Below are positions 35,843 to 48,977 of a DNA stretch of 64,000 nucleotides, piece by piece (positions within the stretch are counted from its first letter, which is position 1; the number at the start of each line of letters is the position of its first letter). The stretch is from contig OZ021733.1 in assembly GCA_963978545.1 (NCBI GenBank), positions 74,183,589 to 74,247,588 on the forward strand, written 5' to 3'. The notes under the pieces are model-generated. The model had not been told where the DNA came from, searched no databases, and saw only the letters and a list, made by a program, of their open reading frames with translations. Position numbers and translations under genes: made by a program. The stretch comes from Linyphia triangularis (lineage: Eukaryota > Arthropoda > Arachnida > Araneae > Linyphiidae).

Positions 35843-37757
35843 TGGCTCAAAATGCTTCCAGATTTTGGTTTTAAAATAGAAATATGATTTGCAGTCACTT
35901 TATTTCAAATCTGCCCAAAAAAGGACCCTTAATTCAGTTTATAGCCCAAAATGTAGGTAAAATTCAGAAATTTTCAGTGTTTGAAATGCAGTCCTTTTTT
36001 GGGATCAACTTTCGACCCCCTTAATATTTAGTGGTTGTTAAGATTTTCGTTTTTAAGAATCTCCTATTAATGAACTTCAATGTTGCCAAGTTACAACATT
36101 GTGCTCCCAAAACTCTCTGTGTAAAAATTATGTATGTGTACCACTGAAAAAAACAACTTTGCAAATTTTGACCCCCTTAATATTTTGTGGTTGTTAAGAT
36201 TTTCGTTTTTAAGAATCTCCTATAGAAGACCTTAAATGTGGCCAAGTTACAATACTGTGCTCCAAATACACTATGAGTAAAAATTCAAAAACTGTAAAAT
36301 CAATGTATTTTCAAAGGGAAATTTTGAACTTTGAAAATAGTGGCTCAAATGCTACCAAATTTTTTTTGGGGACCTGAAATATGTTTTATATTTATATTCT
36401 GTCCAAATGTGACTGAAAAAATAATTTTTTGAATTTTCAAATTTTTCGAAATTTTTCAAAGGGGTTAGCCTTAGGAAATTTTATGAAAAAATCACTTTTC
36501 CAAAAAATGGCTCAAAATGCTTCCAGATTTTGGTTTTAAAATAGAAATATGATTTGCAGTCACTTTATTTCAAATCTGCCCAAAAAAGGACCCTTTAATT
36601 CAGTTTATAGCCCAAAATGTAGGTAAAATTCAGAAATTTTCAGTGTTTGAAATGCAGTCCTTTTTTGGGATAAACTTTCGACCCCCTTAATATTTAGTGG
36701 TTGTTAAGATTTTCATTTTTAAGAATCTCCTATTAATGAACTTCAATGTGGCCAAGTCACAACACTGTGCTCCCAAAACTCTCTGTGTAAAAATTATGTA
36801 TGTGTACCACTGAAAAAAACAACTTTGCAAATTTTGACCCCCTTAATATTTTGTGGTTGTTAAGATTTTCGTTTTTAAGAATCTCCTATAGAAGACCTTA
36901 AATGTGGCCAAGTTACAATACTGTGCTCAAAATACACTATGAGTAAAAATTCAAAAACTGTAAAATCAATGTATTTTCAAAGGGAAATTTTGAACTTTGA
37001 AAATAGTGGCTCAAATGCTACCAAATTTTTTTTGTGGACCTGAAATATGTTTTATATTCATATTCTGTCCAAATGTGACTGAAAAAATAATTTTTTGAAT
37101 TTTCAAATTTTTCGAAATTTTTCAAAGGGGTTAGCCTTAGGAAATTTTATGAAAAAATCACTTTTCCAAAAAATGGCTCAAAATGCTTCCAGATTTTGGT
37201 TTTAAAATAGAAATATGATTTGCAGTCACTTTATTTCAAATCTGCCCAAAAAAGGACCCTTTAATTCAGTTTATAGCCCAAAATGTAGGTAAAATTCAGA
37301 AATTTTCAGTGTTTGAAATGCAGTCCTTTTTTGGGATAAACTTTCGACCCCCTTAATATTTAGTGGTTGTTAAGATTTTCATTTTTAAGAATCTCCTATT
37401 AATGAACTTCAATGTGGCCAAGTCACAACATTGTGCTCCCAAAACTCTCTGTGTAAAAATTATGTATGTGTACCACTGAAAAAAACAACTTTGCAAATTT
37501 TGACCCCCTTAATATTTTGTGGTTGTTAAGATTTTCGTTTTTAAGAATCTCCTATAGAAGACCTTAAATGTGGCCAAGTTACAATACTGTGCTCCAAATA
37601 CACTACGAGTAAAAATTCAAAAACTCCAAAATACAATCAATGTATTTTCAAAGGGAAATTTTGAACTTTGAAAATAATGGCTCAAATGCTACCAAATTTT
37701 TTTTGGGGACCTGAAATATGTTTTATATTTATATTCTGTCCAAATGTGACTGAAAAA
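35843..37757 (+). repeat. B block, 3 units (copy 4)
   Basis: Units are at 35843, 36508 and 37174, counterparts of 6079, 6744 and 7410. The second has tgctcaaaatac and ttgtggacctg; the third is the boundary subtype with the 5-bp insertion. Confidence 0.93.
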
Positions 37758-38393
37758 ATAATTTTTTGAATTTTCAAATTTTTCGAAATTTTTCAAAGGG
37801 GTTAGCCTTATGAAATTTTATGAAAAAATCCCTTTTCCAAAAAATAATTTTTTGAATTTTCAAATTTTTCAAAGGGGTTAGCCTTAGGAAATTTTATGAA
37901 AAAATCACTTTTCCAAAAAATAATTTTTTGAATTTTCAAATTTTTCGAAATTTTTCAAAGGGGTTAGTCTTAGGAAATTTTAGGAAAAAATCACTTTTCC
38001 AAAAAATAATTTTTTGAATTTTCAAATTTTTCAAAGGGTTAGCCTTAGGAAATTTTATGAAAAAATCACTTTTCCAAAAAATAATTTTTTCAATTTTCAA
38101 ATTTTTCAAAGGGGTTAGTCTTAGGAAATTTTATGAAAAAATCACTTTTCCAAACAAATTTTTTTGAATTTTCAAATTTTTCAAAGGGGTTAGCCTTAGG
38201 AAATTTTATGAAAAAATCACTTTTTCAAAAAATAATTTTTTGAATTTTCAAATTTTTCAAGGGGGTTAGCCTTAGGAAATTTTACGAAAAAATCACTTTT
38301 CCAAAAATAATTTTTTGAATTTTCAAATTTTTCGAAATTTTTCAAAGGGGTTAGACTTAGGAAATTTTATGAAAAAATCACTTTTCCAAAAAA
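37758..38393 (+). repeat. A block 1, copy 4 (8 units)
   Basis: It is 636 bp with the order of copy 1. The sixth unit has ccaaacaaatt near 38151, as in copy 2. Confidence 0.9.
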
Positions 38394-40117
38394 TTTCTCA
38401 AAATGCTTCCAGATTTTGGTTTTAAAATAGAAATATAGTTTACAGTAACTTTTTATTAAATATGCCCAAGAAAGGACCCTCAAATCGCTTTATAAACCAA
38501 GCTGTCGGTATAATTCAGAAAAATCCAAAATAACGCGTTAACACAGAAATGGAGACGTTTTTGAACGCAATTTTTGAAACTAGTTGGGAATTGTCCGAAA
38601 TGCTTTAAAATTTTAGCTGTGACCTTAGAGTATGCTCAAAAGTTACTTTTTATCAAAACTGTTCAAGAAAGGACCCTTATATCGATTTATATCCCAAATT
38701 ATCGGTAAAATTCAGAAAAATCCAAAATAACGCGTTAACACAGAAATAGAGACGATTTTGAAAGCAATTTTTAAAACTAGCTGGGAATTGTCCGAAATGC
38801 TTTGAAAATGATCAAAAGTAACTTTTTATAAAAACTGTCAAGAAAGGACCCTTAAATCGCTGTATAGCCTAAACTGTCGGTAAAATTCAGAAAAATCCAA
38901 AATAACGCGTTAACACAGAAATAGAGACGATTTTGAACGATATTTTTCAAACTAGCTGGGAATTGTCCGAAATGCTTTGAAAATGCTCAAGAGTTACTTT
39001 TTATCAAAACTGTCAAGAAAGGACCCTTAAATCGCTTTATAGCCCAAACTGTCGGTAAAATTCAGAAAAATCCAAAATAACGCGTTAACACAGAAATAGA
39101 GACGATTTTGAACGATATTTTTCAAACTAGCTGGGAATTGTCCGAAATGCTTTGAAAATGCTCAAGAGTTACTTTTTATCAAAACTGTCAAGAAAGGACC
39201 CTTAAATCGCTTTATAGCCCAAACTGTCGGTAAAATTCAGAAAAATCCAAAATAACGCGTTAACACAGAAATAGAGACGATTTTGAAAGCAATTTTTAAA
39301 ACTAGCTGGGAATTGTCCGAAATGCTTTGAAAATGCTCAAAAGTAACTTTTTATCAAAACTGTCAAGAAAGGACCCTTTAATCGCTTTATAGCCCAAACT
39401 GTTGGTAGAATTCCGAAAAATCCAAAATAACGCGTTAACACAGAAATAGAGACGGTTTTGAACGCAATTTCTGAAACTAGCTGGGAATTGTCCGAAATGC
39501 TTTAAAATTTTAGCTGTGACCTAAGAGTATGCTTAAAAATTACTTTTTATCAAAACTGTTCAAGAAAGGACCCTTAAATCGATTTATAGCCTAAACTGTC
39601 GGTAAAATTCAGAAAAATCCAAAATAACGCGTTAACACAGAAATAGAGACGATTTTGAACGATATTTTTAAAACTAGCTGGGAAATGTCCGAAATGCTTT
39701 GAAAATGCTCAATAGTTACTTTTTATCAAAACTGTTCAAGAAAAGACCCTTAAATCGATTTATAGCCCAATCTGTCGGGAAAATTCAGTAAAATCCAAAA
39801 TAACGCGTTAGCACAGAAATAGAGACGGTTTTGAACGAAATTTTGGAATTTAGCTGGGAAATGTCCGAAAAGTGTCAAATTTAGCTGTTAACATAGGAGA
39901 ATGCTTAAGAGTTACTTTTTATCAAAACTATCCAAGAAAGGTCCCTTAAATCGCTTTATAGCCCAAACTGTGGTTAAAATTCAAAAAAATCCAAAATAAC
40001 GCGTTTGCTCAGAAATGGAGACGATTTTGTACGAAATTTTGAAACTAGCTGGGAAATTTTAGTTGAAGACCTGAAATATGTTTTATATTCATATTCTGTT
40101 GAAATTTGACTGAAAAA
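38394..40117 (+). repeat. C block, copy 4 (9 units plus tail)
   Basis: It is 1,724 bp and keeps the 197/175 core spacing. It matches copy 2 closely; the private change tgtggttaaa near 39972 removes one CpG from the last unit. Confidence 0.92.
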
Positions 40118-41005
40118 ATAATTTTTTGAATTTTCAAATTTTTCGAAATTTTTCAAAGGGGTTAGACTTAGGAAATTTTATGAAAAAATCACTTTTGCAA
40201 AAAATAATTTTTTGAATTTTCAAATTTTTCAAAGGGGTTAGCCTTAGGAAATTTTATGAAAAAATCACTTTTTTAAAAAATAATTTTTTGAATTTTCAAA
40301 TTTTTCGAAATTTTTCAAAGGGGTTAGTCTTAGGAAATTTTATGAAAAAATCACTTTTCCAAAAAATAATTTTTTGAATTTTCAAATTTTTCAAAGGGGT
40401 TAGCCTTAGGATATTTTATGAAAAAATCACTTTTCCAAAAAATAATTTTTTGAATTTTCAAATTTTTCAAAGGGGTTAGCCTTAGGAAATTTTATGAAAA
40501 AATCACTTTTCCAAAAAATAATTTTTTGAATTTTCAAATTTTTCGAAATTTTTCAATGGGGTTAGTCTTAGGAAATTTTATGAAAAAATCACTTTTCCAA
40601 AAAATAATTTTTTGAATTTTCAAATTTTTCAAAGGGGTTAGCCTTAGGATATTTTATGAAAAAATCACTTTTCCAAAAAATAATTTTTTGAATTTTCAAA
40701 TTTTTCAAAGGGGTTAGCCTTAGGAAATTTTATGAAAAAATCACTTTTCCAAAAAATAATTTTTTGAATTTTCAAATTTTTCGAAATTTTTCAAAGGGGT
40801 TAGTCTTAGGAAATTTTATGAAAAAATCACTTTTCCAAAAAATAATTTTTTGAATTTTCAAATTTTTCAAAGGGGGTTAGCCTTAGGAAATTTTATGAAA
40901 AAATCACTTTTCCAAAAAATAATTTTTTGAATTTTCAAATTTTTCGAAATTTTTCAAAGGGGTTAGCCTTAGGAAATTTTATGAAAAAATCACTTTTCCA
41001 AAAAA
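40118..41005 (+). repeat. A block 2, copy 4 (11 units)
   Basis: It is 888 bp with the standard L/S order. It shares ttttgcaaaaaa (near 40194) only with copy 2. Confidence 0.91.
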
Positions 41006-44000
41006 TGGCTCAAAATGCTTCCAGATTTTGGTTTTAAAATAGAAATATGATTTGCAGTCACTTTATTTCAAATCTGCCCAAAAAAGGACCCTTAATTCAG
41101 TTTATAGCCCAAAATGTAGGTAAAATTCAGAAATTTTCAGTGTTTGAAATGCAGTCCTTTTTTGGGATCAACTTTCGACCCCCTTAATATTTAGTGGTTG
41201 TTAAGATTTTCGTTTTTAAGAATCTCCTATTAATGAACTTCAATGTTGCCAAGTTACAACATTGTGCTCCCAAAACTCTCTGTGTAAAAATTATGTATGT
41301 GTACCACTGAAAAAAACAACTTTGCAAATTTTGACCCCCTTAATATTTTGTGGTTGTTAAGATTTTCGTTTTTAAGAATCTCCTATAGAAGACCTTAAAT
41401 GTGGCCAAGTTACAATACTGTGCTCCAAATACACTATGAGTAAAAATTCAAAAACTGTAAAATCAATGTATTTTCAAAGGGAAATTTTGAACTTTGAAAA
41501 TAGTGGCTCAAATGCTACCAAATTTTTTTTGGGGACCTGAAATATGTTTTATATTTATATTCTGTCCAAATGTGACTGAAAAAATAATTTTTTGAATTTT
41601 CAAATTTTTCAAAGGGGTTAGCCTTAGGAAATTTTATGAAAAAATCACTTTTCCAAAAAATGGCTCAAAATGCTTCCAGATTTTGGTTTTAAAATAGAAA
41701 TATGATTTGCAGTCACTTTATTTCAAATCTGCCCAAAAAAGGACCCTTAATTCAGTTTATAGCCCAAAATGTAGGTAAAATTCAGAAATTTTCAGTGTTT
41801 GAAATGCAGTCCTTTTTTGGGATCAACTTTCGACCCCCTTAATATTTAGTGGTTGTTAAGATTTTCATTTTTAAGAATCTCCTATTAATGAACTTCAATG
41901 TGGCCAAGTCACAACATTGTGCTCCCAAAACTCTCTGTGTAAAAATTATGTATGTGTACCACTGAAAAAAACAACTTTGCAAATTTTGACCCCCTTAATA
42001 TTTTGTGGTTGTTAAGATTTTCGTTTTTAAGAATCTCCTATAGAAGACCTTAAATGTGGCCAAGTTACAATACTGTGCTCCAAATACACTATGAGTAAAA
42101 ATTCAAAAACTGTAAAATCAATGTATTTTCAAAGGGAAATTTTGAACTTTGAAAATAGTGGCTCAAATGCTACCAAATTTTTTTTGGGGACCTGAAATAT
42201 GTTTTATATTTATATTCTGTCCAAATGTGACTGAAAAAATAATTTTTTGAATTTTCAAATTTTTCGAAATTTTTCAAAGGGGTTAGCCTTAGGAAATTTT
42301 ATGAAAAAATCACTTTTCCAAAAAATGGCTCAAAATGCTTCCAGATTTTGGTTTTAAAATAGAAATATGATTTGCAGTCACTTTATTTCAAATCTGCCCA
42401 AAAAAGGACCCTTAATTCAGTTTATAGCCCAAAATGTAGGTAAAATTCAGAAATTTTCAGTGTTTGAAATGCAGTCCTTTTTTGGGATCAACTTTCGACC
42501 CCCTTAATATTTAGTGGTTGTTAAGATTTTCGTTTTTAAGAATCTCCTATTAATGAACTTCAATGTTGCCAAGTTACAACATTGTGCTCCCAAAACTCTC
42601 TGTGTAAAAATTATGTATGTGTACCACTGAAAAAAACAACTTTGCAAATTTTGACCCCCTTAATATTTTGTGGTTGTTAAGATTTTCGTTTTTAAGAATC
42701 TCCTATAGAAGACCTTAAATGTGGCCAAATTACAATACTGTGCTCAAAATACACTATGAGTAAAAATTCAAAAACTGTAAAATCAATGTATTTTCAAAGG
42801 GAAATTTTGAACTTTGAAAATAGTGGCTCAAATGCTACCAAATTTTTTTTGGGGACCTGAAATATGTTTTATATTCATATTCTGTCCAAATGTGACTGAA
42901 AAAATAATTTTTTGAATTTTCAAATTTTTCGAAATTTTTCAAACGGGTTAGCCTTAGGAAATTTTATGAAAAAATCACTTTTCCAAAAAATGGCTCAAAA
43001 TGCTTCCAGATTTTGGTTTTAAAATAGAAATATGATTTGCAGTCACTTTATTTCAAATCTGCCCAAAAAAGGACCCTTAATTCAGTTTATAGCCCAAAAT
43101 GTAGGTAAAATTCAGAAATTTTCAGTGTTTGAAATGCAGTCCTTTTTTGGGATCAACTTTCGACCCCCTTAATATTTAGTGGTTGTTAAGATTTTCGTTT
43201 TTAAGAATCTCCTATTAATGAACTTCAATGTTGCCAAGTTACAACATTGTGCTCCCAAAACTCTCTGTGTAAAAATTATGTATGTGTACCACTGAAAAAA
43301 ACAACTTTGCAAATTTTGACCCCCTTAATATTTTGTGGTTGTTAAGATTTTCGTTTTTAAGAATCTCCTATAGAAGACCTTAAATGTGGCCAAGTTACAA
43401 TACTGTGCTCCAAATACACTATGAGTAAAAATTCAAAAACTGTAAAATCAATGTATTTTCAAAGGGAAATTTTGAACTTTTAAAATAGTGGCTCAAATGC
43501 TACCAAATTTTTTTTGGGGACCTGAAATATGTTTTATATTTATATTCTGTCCAAATGTGACTGAAAAAATAATTTTTTGAATTTTCAAATTTTTCGAAAT
43601 TTTTCAAAGGGGTTAGCCTTAGGAAATTTTATGAAAAAATCACTTTTCCAAAAAATGGCTCAAAATGCTTCCAGATTTTGGTTTTAAAATAGAAATATGA
43701 TTTGCAGTCACTTTATTTCAAATCTGCCCAAAAAAGGACCCTTAATTCAGTTTATAGCCCAAAATGTAGGTAAAATTCAGAAATTTTCAGTGTTTGAAAT
43801 GCAGTCCTTTTTTGGGATCAACTTTCGACCCCCTTAATATTTAGTGGTTGTTAAGATTTTCGTTTTTAAGAATCTCCTATTAATGAACTTCAATGTTGCC
43901 AAGTTACAACATTGTGCTCCCAAAACTCTCTGTGTAAAAATTATGTATGTGTACCACTGAAAAAAACAACTTTGCAAATTTTGACCCCCTTAATATTTTG

Positions 44001-47000
44001 TGGTTGTTAAGATTTTCGTTTTTAAGAATCTCCTATAGAAGACCTTAAATGTGGCCAAGTTACAATACTGTGCTCAAAATACACTATGAGTAAAAATTCA
44101 AAAACTGTAAAATCAATGTATTTTCAAAGGGAAATTTTGAACTTTGAAAATAGTGGCTCAAATGCTACCAAATTTTTTTTGGGGACCTGAAATATGTTTT
44201 ATATTCATATTCTGTCCAAATGTGACTGAAAAAATAATTTTTTGAATTTTCAAATTTTTCGAAATTTTTCAAAGGGGTTAGCCTTAGGAAATTTTATGAA
44301 AAAATCACTTTTCCAAAAAATGGCTCAAAATGCTTCCAGATTTTGGTTTTAAAATAGAAATATGATTTGCAGTCACTTTATTTCAAATCTGCCCAAAAAA
44401 GGACCCTTAATTCAGTTTATAGCCCAAAATGTAGGTAAAATTCAGAAATTTTCAGTGTTTGAAATGCAGTCCTTTTTTGGGATCAACTTTCGACCCCCTT
44501 AATATTTAGTGGTTGTTAAGATTTTCGTTTTTAAGAATCTCCTATTAATGAACTTCAATGTTGCCAAGTTACAACATTTTGCTCCCAAAACTCTCTGTGT
44601 AAAAATTATGTATGTGTACCACTGAAAAAAACAACTTTGCAAATTTTGACCCCCTTAATATTTTGTGGTTGTTAAGATTTTCGTTTTTAAGAATCTCCTA
44701 TAGAAGACCTTAAATGTGGCCAAGTTACAATACTGTGCTCCAAATACACTATGAGTAAAAATTCAAAAACTGTAAAATCAATGTATTTTCAAAGGGAAAT
44801 TTTGAACTTTGAAAATAGTGGCTCAAATGCTACCAAATTTTTTTTGGGGACCTGAAATATGTTTTATATTCATATTCTGTCCAAATGTGACTGAAAAAAT
44901 AATTTTTTGAATTTTCAAATTTTTCGAAATTTTTCAAACGGGTTAGCCTTAGGAAATTTTATGAAAAAATCACTTTTCCAAAAAATGGCTCAAAATGCTT
45001 CCAGATTTTGGTTTTAAAATAGAAATATGATTTGCAGTCACTTTATTTCAAATCTGCCCAAAAAAGGACCCTTAATTCAGTTTATAGCCCAAAATGTAGG
45101 TAAAATTCAGAAATTTTCAGTGTTTGAAATGCAGTCCTTTTTTGGGATCAACTTTCGACCCCCTTAATATTTAGTGGTTGTTAAGATTTTCGTTTTTAAG
45201 AATCTCCTATTAATGAACTTCAATGTTGCCAAGTTACAACATTGTGCTCCCAAAACTCTCTGTGTAAAAATTATGTATGTGTACCACTGAAAAAAACAAC
45301 TTTGCAAATTTTGACCCCCTTAATATTTTGTGGTTGTTAAGATTTTCGTTTTTAAGAATCTCCTATAGAAGACCTTAAATGTGGCCAAGTTACAATACTG
45401 TGCTCCAAATACACTATGAGTAAAAATTCAAAAACTGTAAAATCAATGTATTTTCAAAGGGAAATTTTGAACTTTTAAAATAGTGGCTCAAATGCTACCA
45501 AATTTTTTTTGGGGACCTGAAATATGTTTTATATTCATATTCTGTCCAAATGTGACTGAAAAAATAATTTTTTGAATTTTCAAATTTTTCGAAATTTTTC
45601 AAAGGGGTTAGCCTTAGGAAATTTTATGAAAAAATCACTTTTCCAAAAAATGACTCAAAATGCTTCCAGATTTTGGTTTTAAAATAGAAATATGATTTGC
45701 AGTCACTTTATTTCAAATCTGCCCAAAAAAGGACCCTTTAATTCAGTTTATAGCCCAAAATGTAGGTAAAATTCAGAAATTTTCAGTGTTTGAAATGCAG
45801 TCCTTTTTTGGGATAAACTTTCGACCACCTTAATATTTAGTGGTTGTTAAGATTTTCATTTTTAAGAATCTCCTATTAATGAACTTCAATGTGGCCAAGT
45901 CACAACATTGTGCTCCCAAAACTCTCTGTGTAAAAATTATGTATGTGTACCACTGAAAAAAACAACTTTGCAAATTTTGACCCCCTTAATATTTTGTGGT
46001 TGTTAAGATTTTCGTTTTTAAGAATCTCCTATAGAAGACCTTAAATGTGGCCAAGTTACAATACTGTGCTCCAAATACACTATGAGTAAAAATTAAAAAA
46101 CTGTAAAATCAATGTATTTTCAAAGGGAAATTTTGAACTTTGAAAATAGTGGCTCAAATGCTACCAAATTTTTTTTGGGGACCTGAAATATGTTTTATAT
46201 TTATATTCTGTCCAAATGTGACTGAAAAAATAATTTTTTGAATTTTCAAATTTTTCGAAATTTTTCAAAGGGGTTAGCCTTAGGAAATTTTATGAAAAAA
46301 TCACTTTTCCAAAAAATGGCTCAAAATGCTTCCAGATTTTGGTTTTAAAATAGAAATATGATTTGCAGTCACTTTATTTCAAATCTGCCCAAAAAAGGAC
46401 CCTTAATTCAGTTTATAGCCCAAAATGTAGGTAAAATTCAGAAATTTTCAGTGTTTGAAATGCAGTCCTTTTTTGGGATCAACTTTCGACCCCCTTAATA
46501 TTTAGTGGTTGTTAAGATTTTCGTTTTTAAGAATCTCCTATTAATGAACTTCAATGTTGCCAAGTTACAACATTGTGCTCCCAAAACTCTCTGTGTAAAA
46601 ATTATGTATGTGTACCACTGAAAAAAACAACTTTGCAAATTTTGACCCCCTTAATATTTTGTGGTTGTTAAGATTTTCGTTTTTAAGAATCTCCTATAGA
46701 AGACCTTAAATGTGGCCAAGTTACAATACTGTGCTCAAAATACACTATGAGTAAAAATTCAAAAACTGTAAAATCAATGTATTTTCAAAGGGAAATTTTG
46801 AACTTTGAAAATAGTGGCTCAAATGCTACCAAATTTTTTTTGGGGACCTGAAATATGTTTTATATTCATATTCTGTCCAAATGTGACTGAAAAAATAATT
46901 TTTTGAATTTTCAAATTTTTCGAAATTTTTCAAAGGGGTTAGCCTTAGGAAATTTTATGAAAAAATCACTTTTCCAAAAAATGGCTCAAAATGCTTCCAG

Positions 47001-48977
47001 ATTTTGGTTTTAAAATAGAAATATGATTTGCAGTCACTTTATTTCAAATCTGCCCAAAAAAGGACCCTTAATTCAGTTTATAGCCCAAAATGTAGGTAAA
47101 ATTCAGAAATTTTCAGTGTTTGAAATGCAGTCCTTTTTTGGGATCAACTTTCGACCGCCTTAATATTTAGTGGTTGTTAAGATTTTCGTTTTTAAGAATC
47201 TCCTATTAATGAACTTCAATGTTGCCAAGTTACAACATTGTGCTCCCAAAACTCTCTGTGTAAAAATTATGTATGTGTACCACTGAAAAAAACAACTTTG
47301 CAAATTTTGACCCCCTTAATATTTTGTGGTTGTTAAGATTTTCGTTTTTAAGAATCTCCTATAGAAGACCTTAAATGTGGCCAAGTTACAATACTGTGCT
47401 CCAAATACACTATGAGTAAAAATTCAAAAACTGTAAAATCAATGTATTTTCAAAGGGAAATTTTGAACTTTGAAAATAGTGGCTCAAATGCTACCAAATT
47501 TTTTTTGGGGACCTGAAATATGTTTTATATTCATATTCTGTCCAAATGTGACTGAAAAAATAATTTTTTGAATTTTCAAATTTTTCGAAATTTTTCAAAC
47601 GGGTTAGCCTTAGGAAATTTTATGAAAAAATCACTTTTCCAAAAAATGGCTCAAAATGCTTCCAGATTTTGGTTTTAAAATAGAAATATGATTTGCAGTC
47701 ACTTTATTTCAAATCTGCCCAAAAAAGGACCCTTAATTCAGTTTATAGCCCAAAATGTAGGTAAAATTCAGAAATTTTCAGTGTTTGAAATGCAGTCCTT
47801 TTTTGGGATCAACTTTCGACCCCCTTAATATTTAGTGGTTGTTAAGATTTTCGTTTTTAAGAATCTCCTATTAATGAACTTCAATGTTGCCAAGTTACAA
47901 CATTGTGCTCCCAAAACTCTCTGTGTAAAAATTATGTATGTGTACCACTGAAAAAAACAACTTTGCAAATTTTGACCCCCTTAATATTTTGTGGTTGTTA
48001 AGATTTTCGTTTTTAAGAATCTCCTATAGAAGACCTTAAATGTGGCCAAGTTACAATACTGTGCTCCAAATACACTATGAGTAAAAATTCAAAAACTGTA
48101 AAATCAATGTATTTTCAAAGGGAAATTTTGAACTTTTAAAATAGTGGCTCAAATGCTACCAAATTTTTTTTGGGGACCTGAAATATGTTTTATATTCATA
48201 TTCTGTCCAAATGTGACTGAAAAAATAATTTTTTGAATTTTCAAATTTTTCGAAATTTTTCAAAGGGGTTAGCCTTAGGAAATTTTATGAAAAAATCACT
48301 TTTCCAAAAAATGACTCAAAATGCTTCCAGATTTTGGTTTTAAAATAGAAATATGATTTGCAGTCACTTTATTTCAAATCTGCCCAAAAAAGGACCCTTT
48401 AATTCAGTTTATAGCCCAAAATGTAGGTAAAATTCAGAAATTTTCAGTGTTTGAAATGCAGTCCTTTTTTGGGATAAACTTTCGACCACCTTAATATTTA
48501 GTGGTTGTTAAGATTTTCATTTTTAAGAATCTCCTATTAATGAACTTCAATGTGGCCAAGTCACAACATTGTGCTCCCAAAACTCTCTGTGTAAAAATTA
48601 TGTATGTGTACCACTGAAAAAAACAACTTTGCAAATTTTGACCCCCTTAATATTTTGTGGTTGTTAAGATTTTCGTTTTTAAGAATCTCCTATAGAAGAC
48701 CTTAAATGTGGCCAAGTTACAATACTGTGCTCCAAATACACTATGAGTAAAAATTAAAAAACTGTAAAATCAATGTATTTTCAAAGGGAAATTTTGAACT
48801 TTGAAAATAGTGGCTCAAATGCTACCAAATTTTTTTTGGGGACCTGAAATATGTTTTATATTTATATTCTGTCCAAATGTGACTGAAAAAATAATTTTTT
48901 GAATTTTCAAATTTTTCGAAATTTTTCAAAGGGGTTAGCCTTAGGAAATTTTATGAAAAAATCACTTTTCCAAAAAA
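41006..48977 (+). repeat. 12-unit B sub-block in mega-unit 2 (7,972 bp)
   Basis: It matches 18549-26520 unit by unit, including both tgactc units (45651 and 48312), each with cgaccacc and taaaaattaaaa, the cgaccgcc unit (46982), caaacgggtt marks and the 655-bp first unit. Its first unit reads aacttcaatg as in 11242, not aacttatatg as in 18549, so it keeps the ancestral start of the block. Confidence 0.91.

Larger units (their letters stand above)
35843..41005 (+). repeat. Complete 5,163-bp higher-order unit, copy 4
   Basis: It has B units at 35843, 36508 and 37174, A block 1 at 37758-38393, C block at 38394-40117 and A block 2 at 40118-41005. All internal distances equal those of 6079-11241. 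It shares with that copy the variants ccaaacaaatt in A block 1 (near 38151) and ttttgcaaaaaa just after the C block, so it is its positional counterpart in mega-unit 2. A private change, tgtggttaaa in place of tgtcgttaaa, lies near 39972. Confidence 0.94.
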
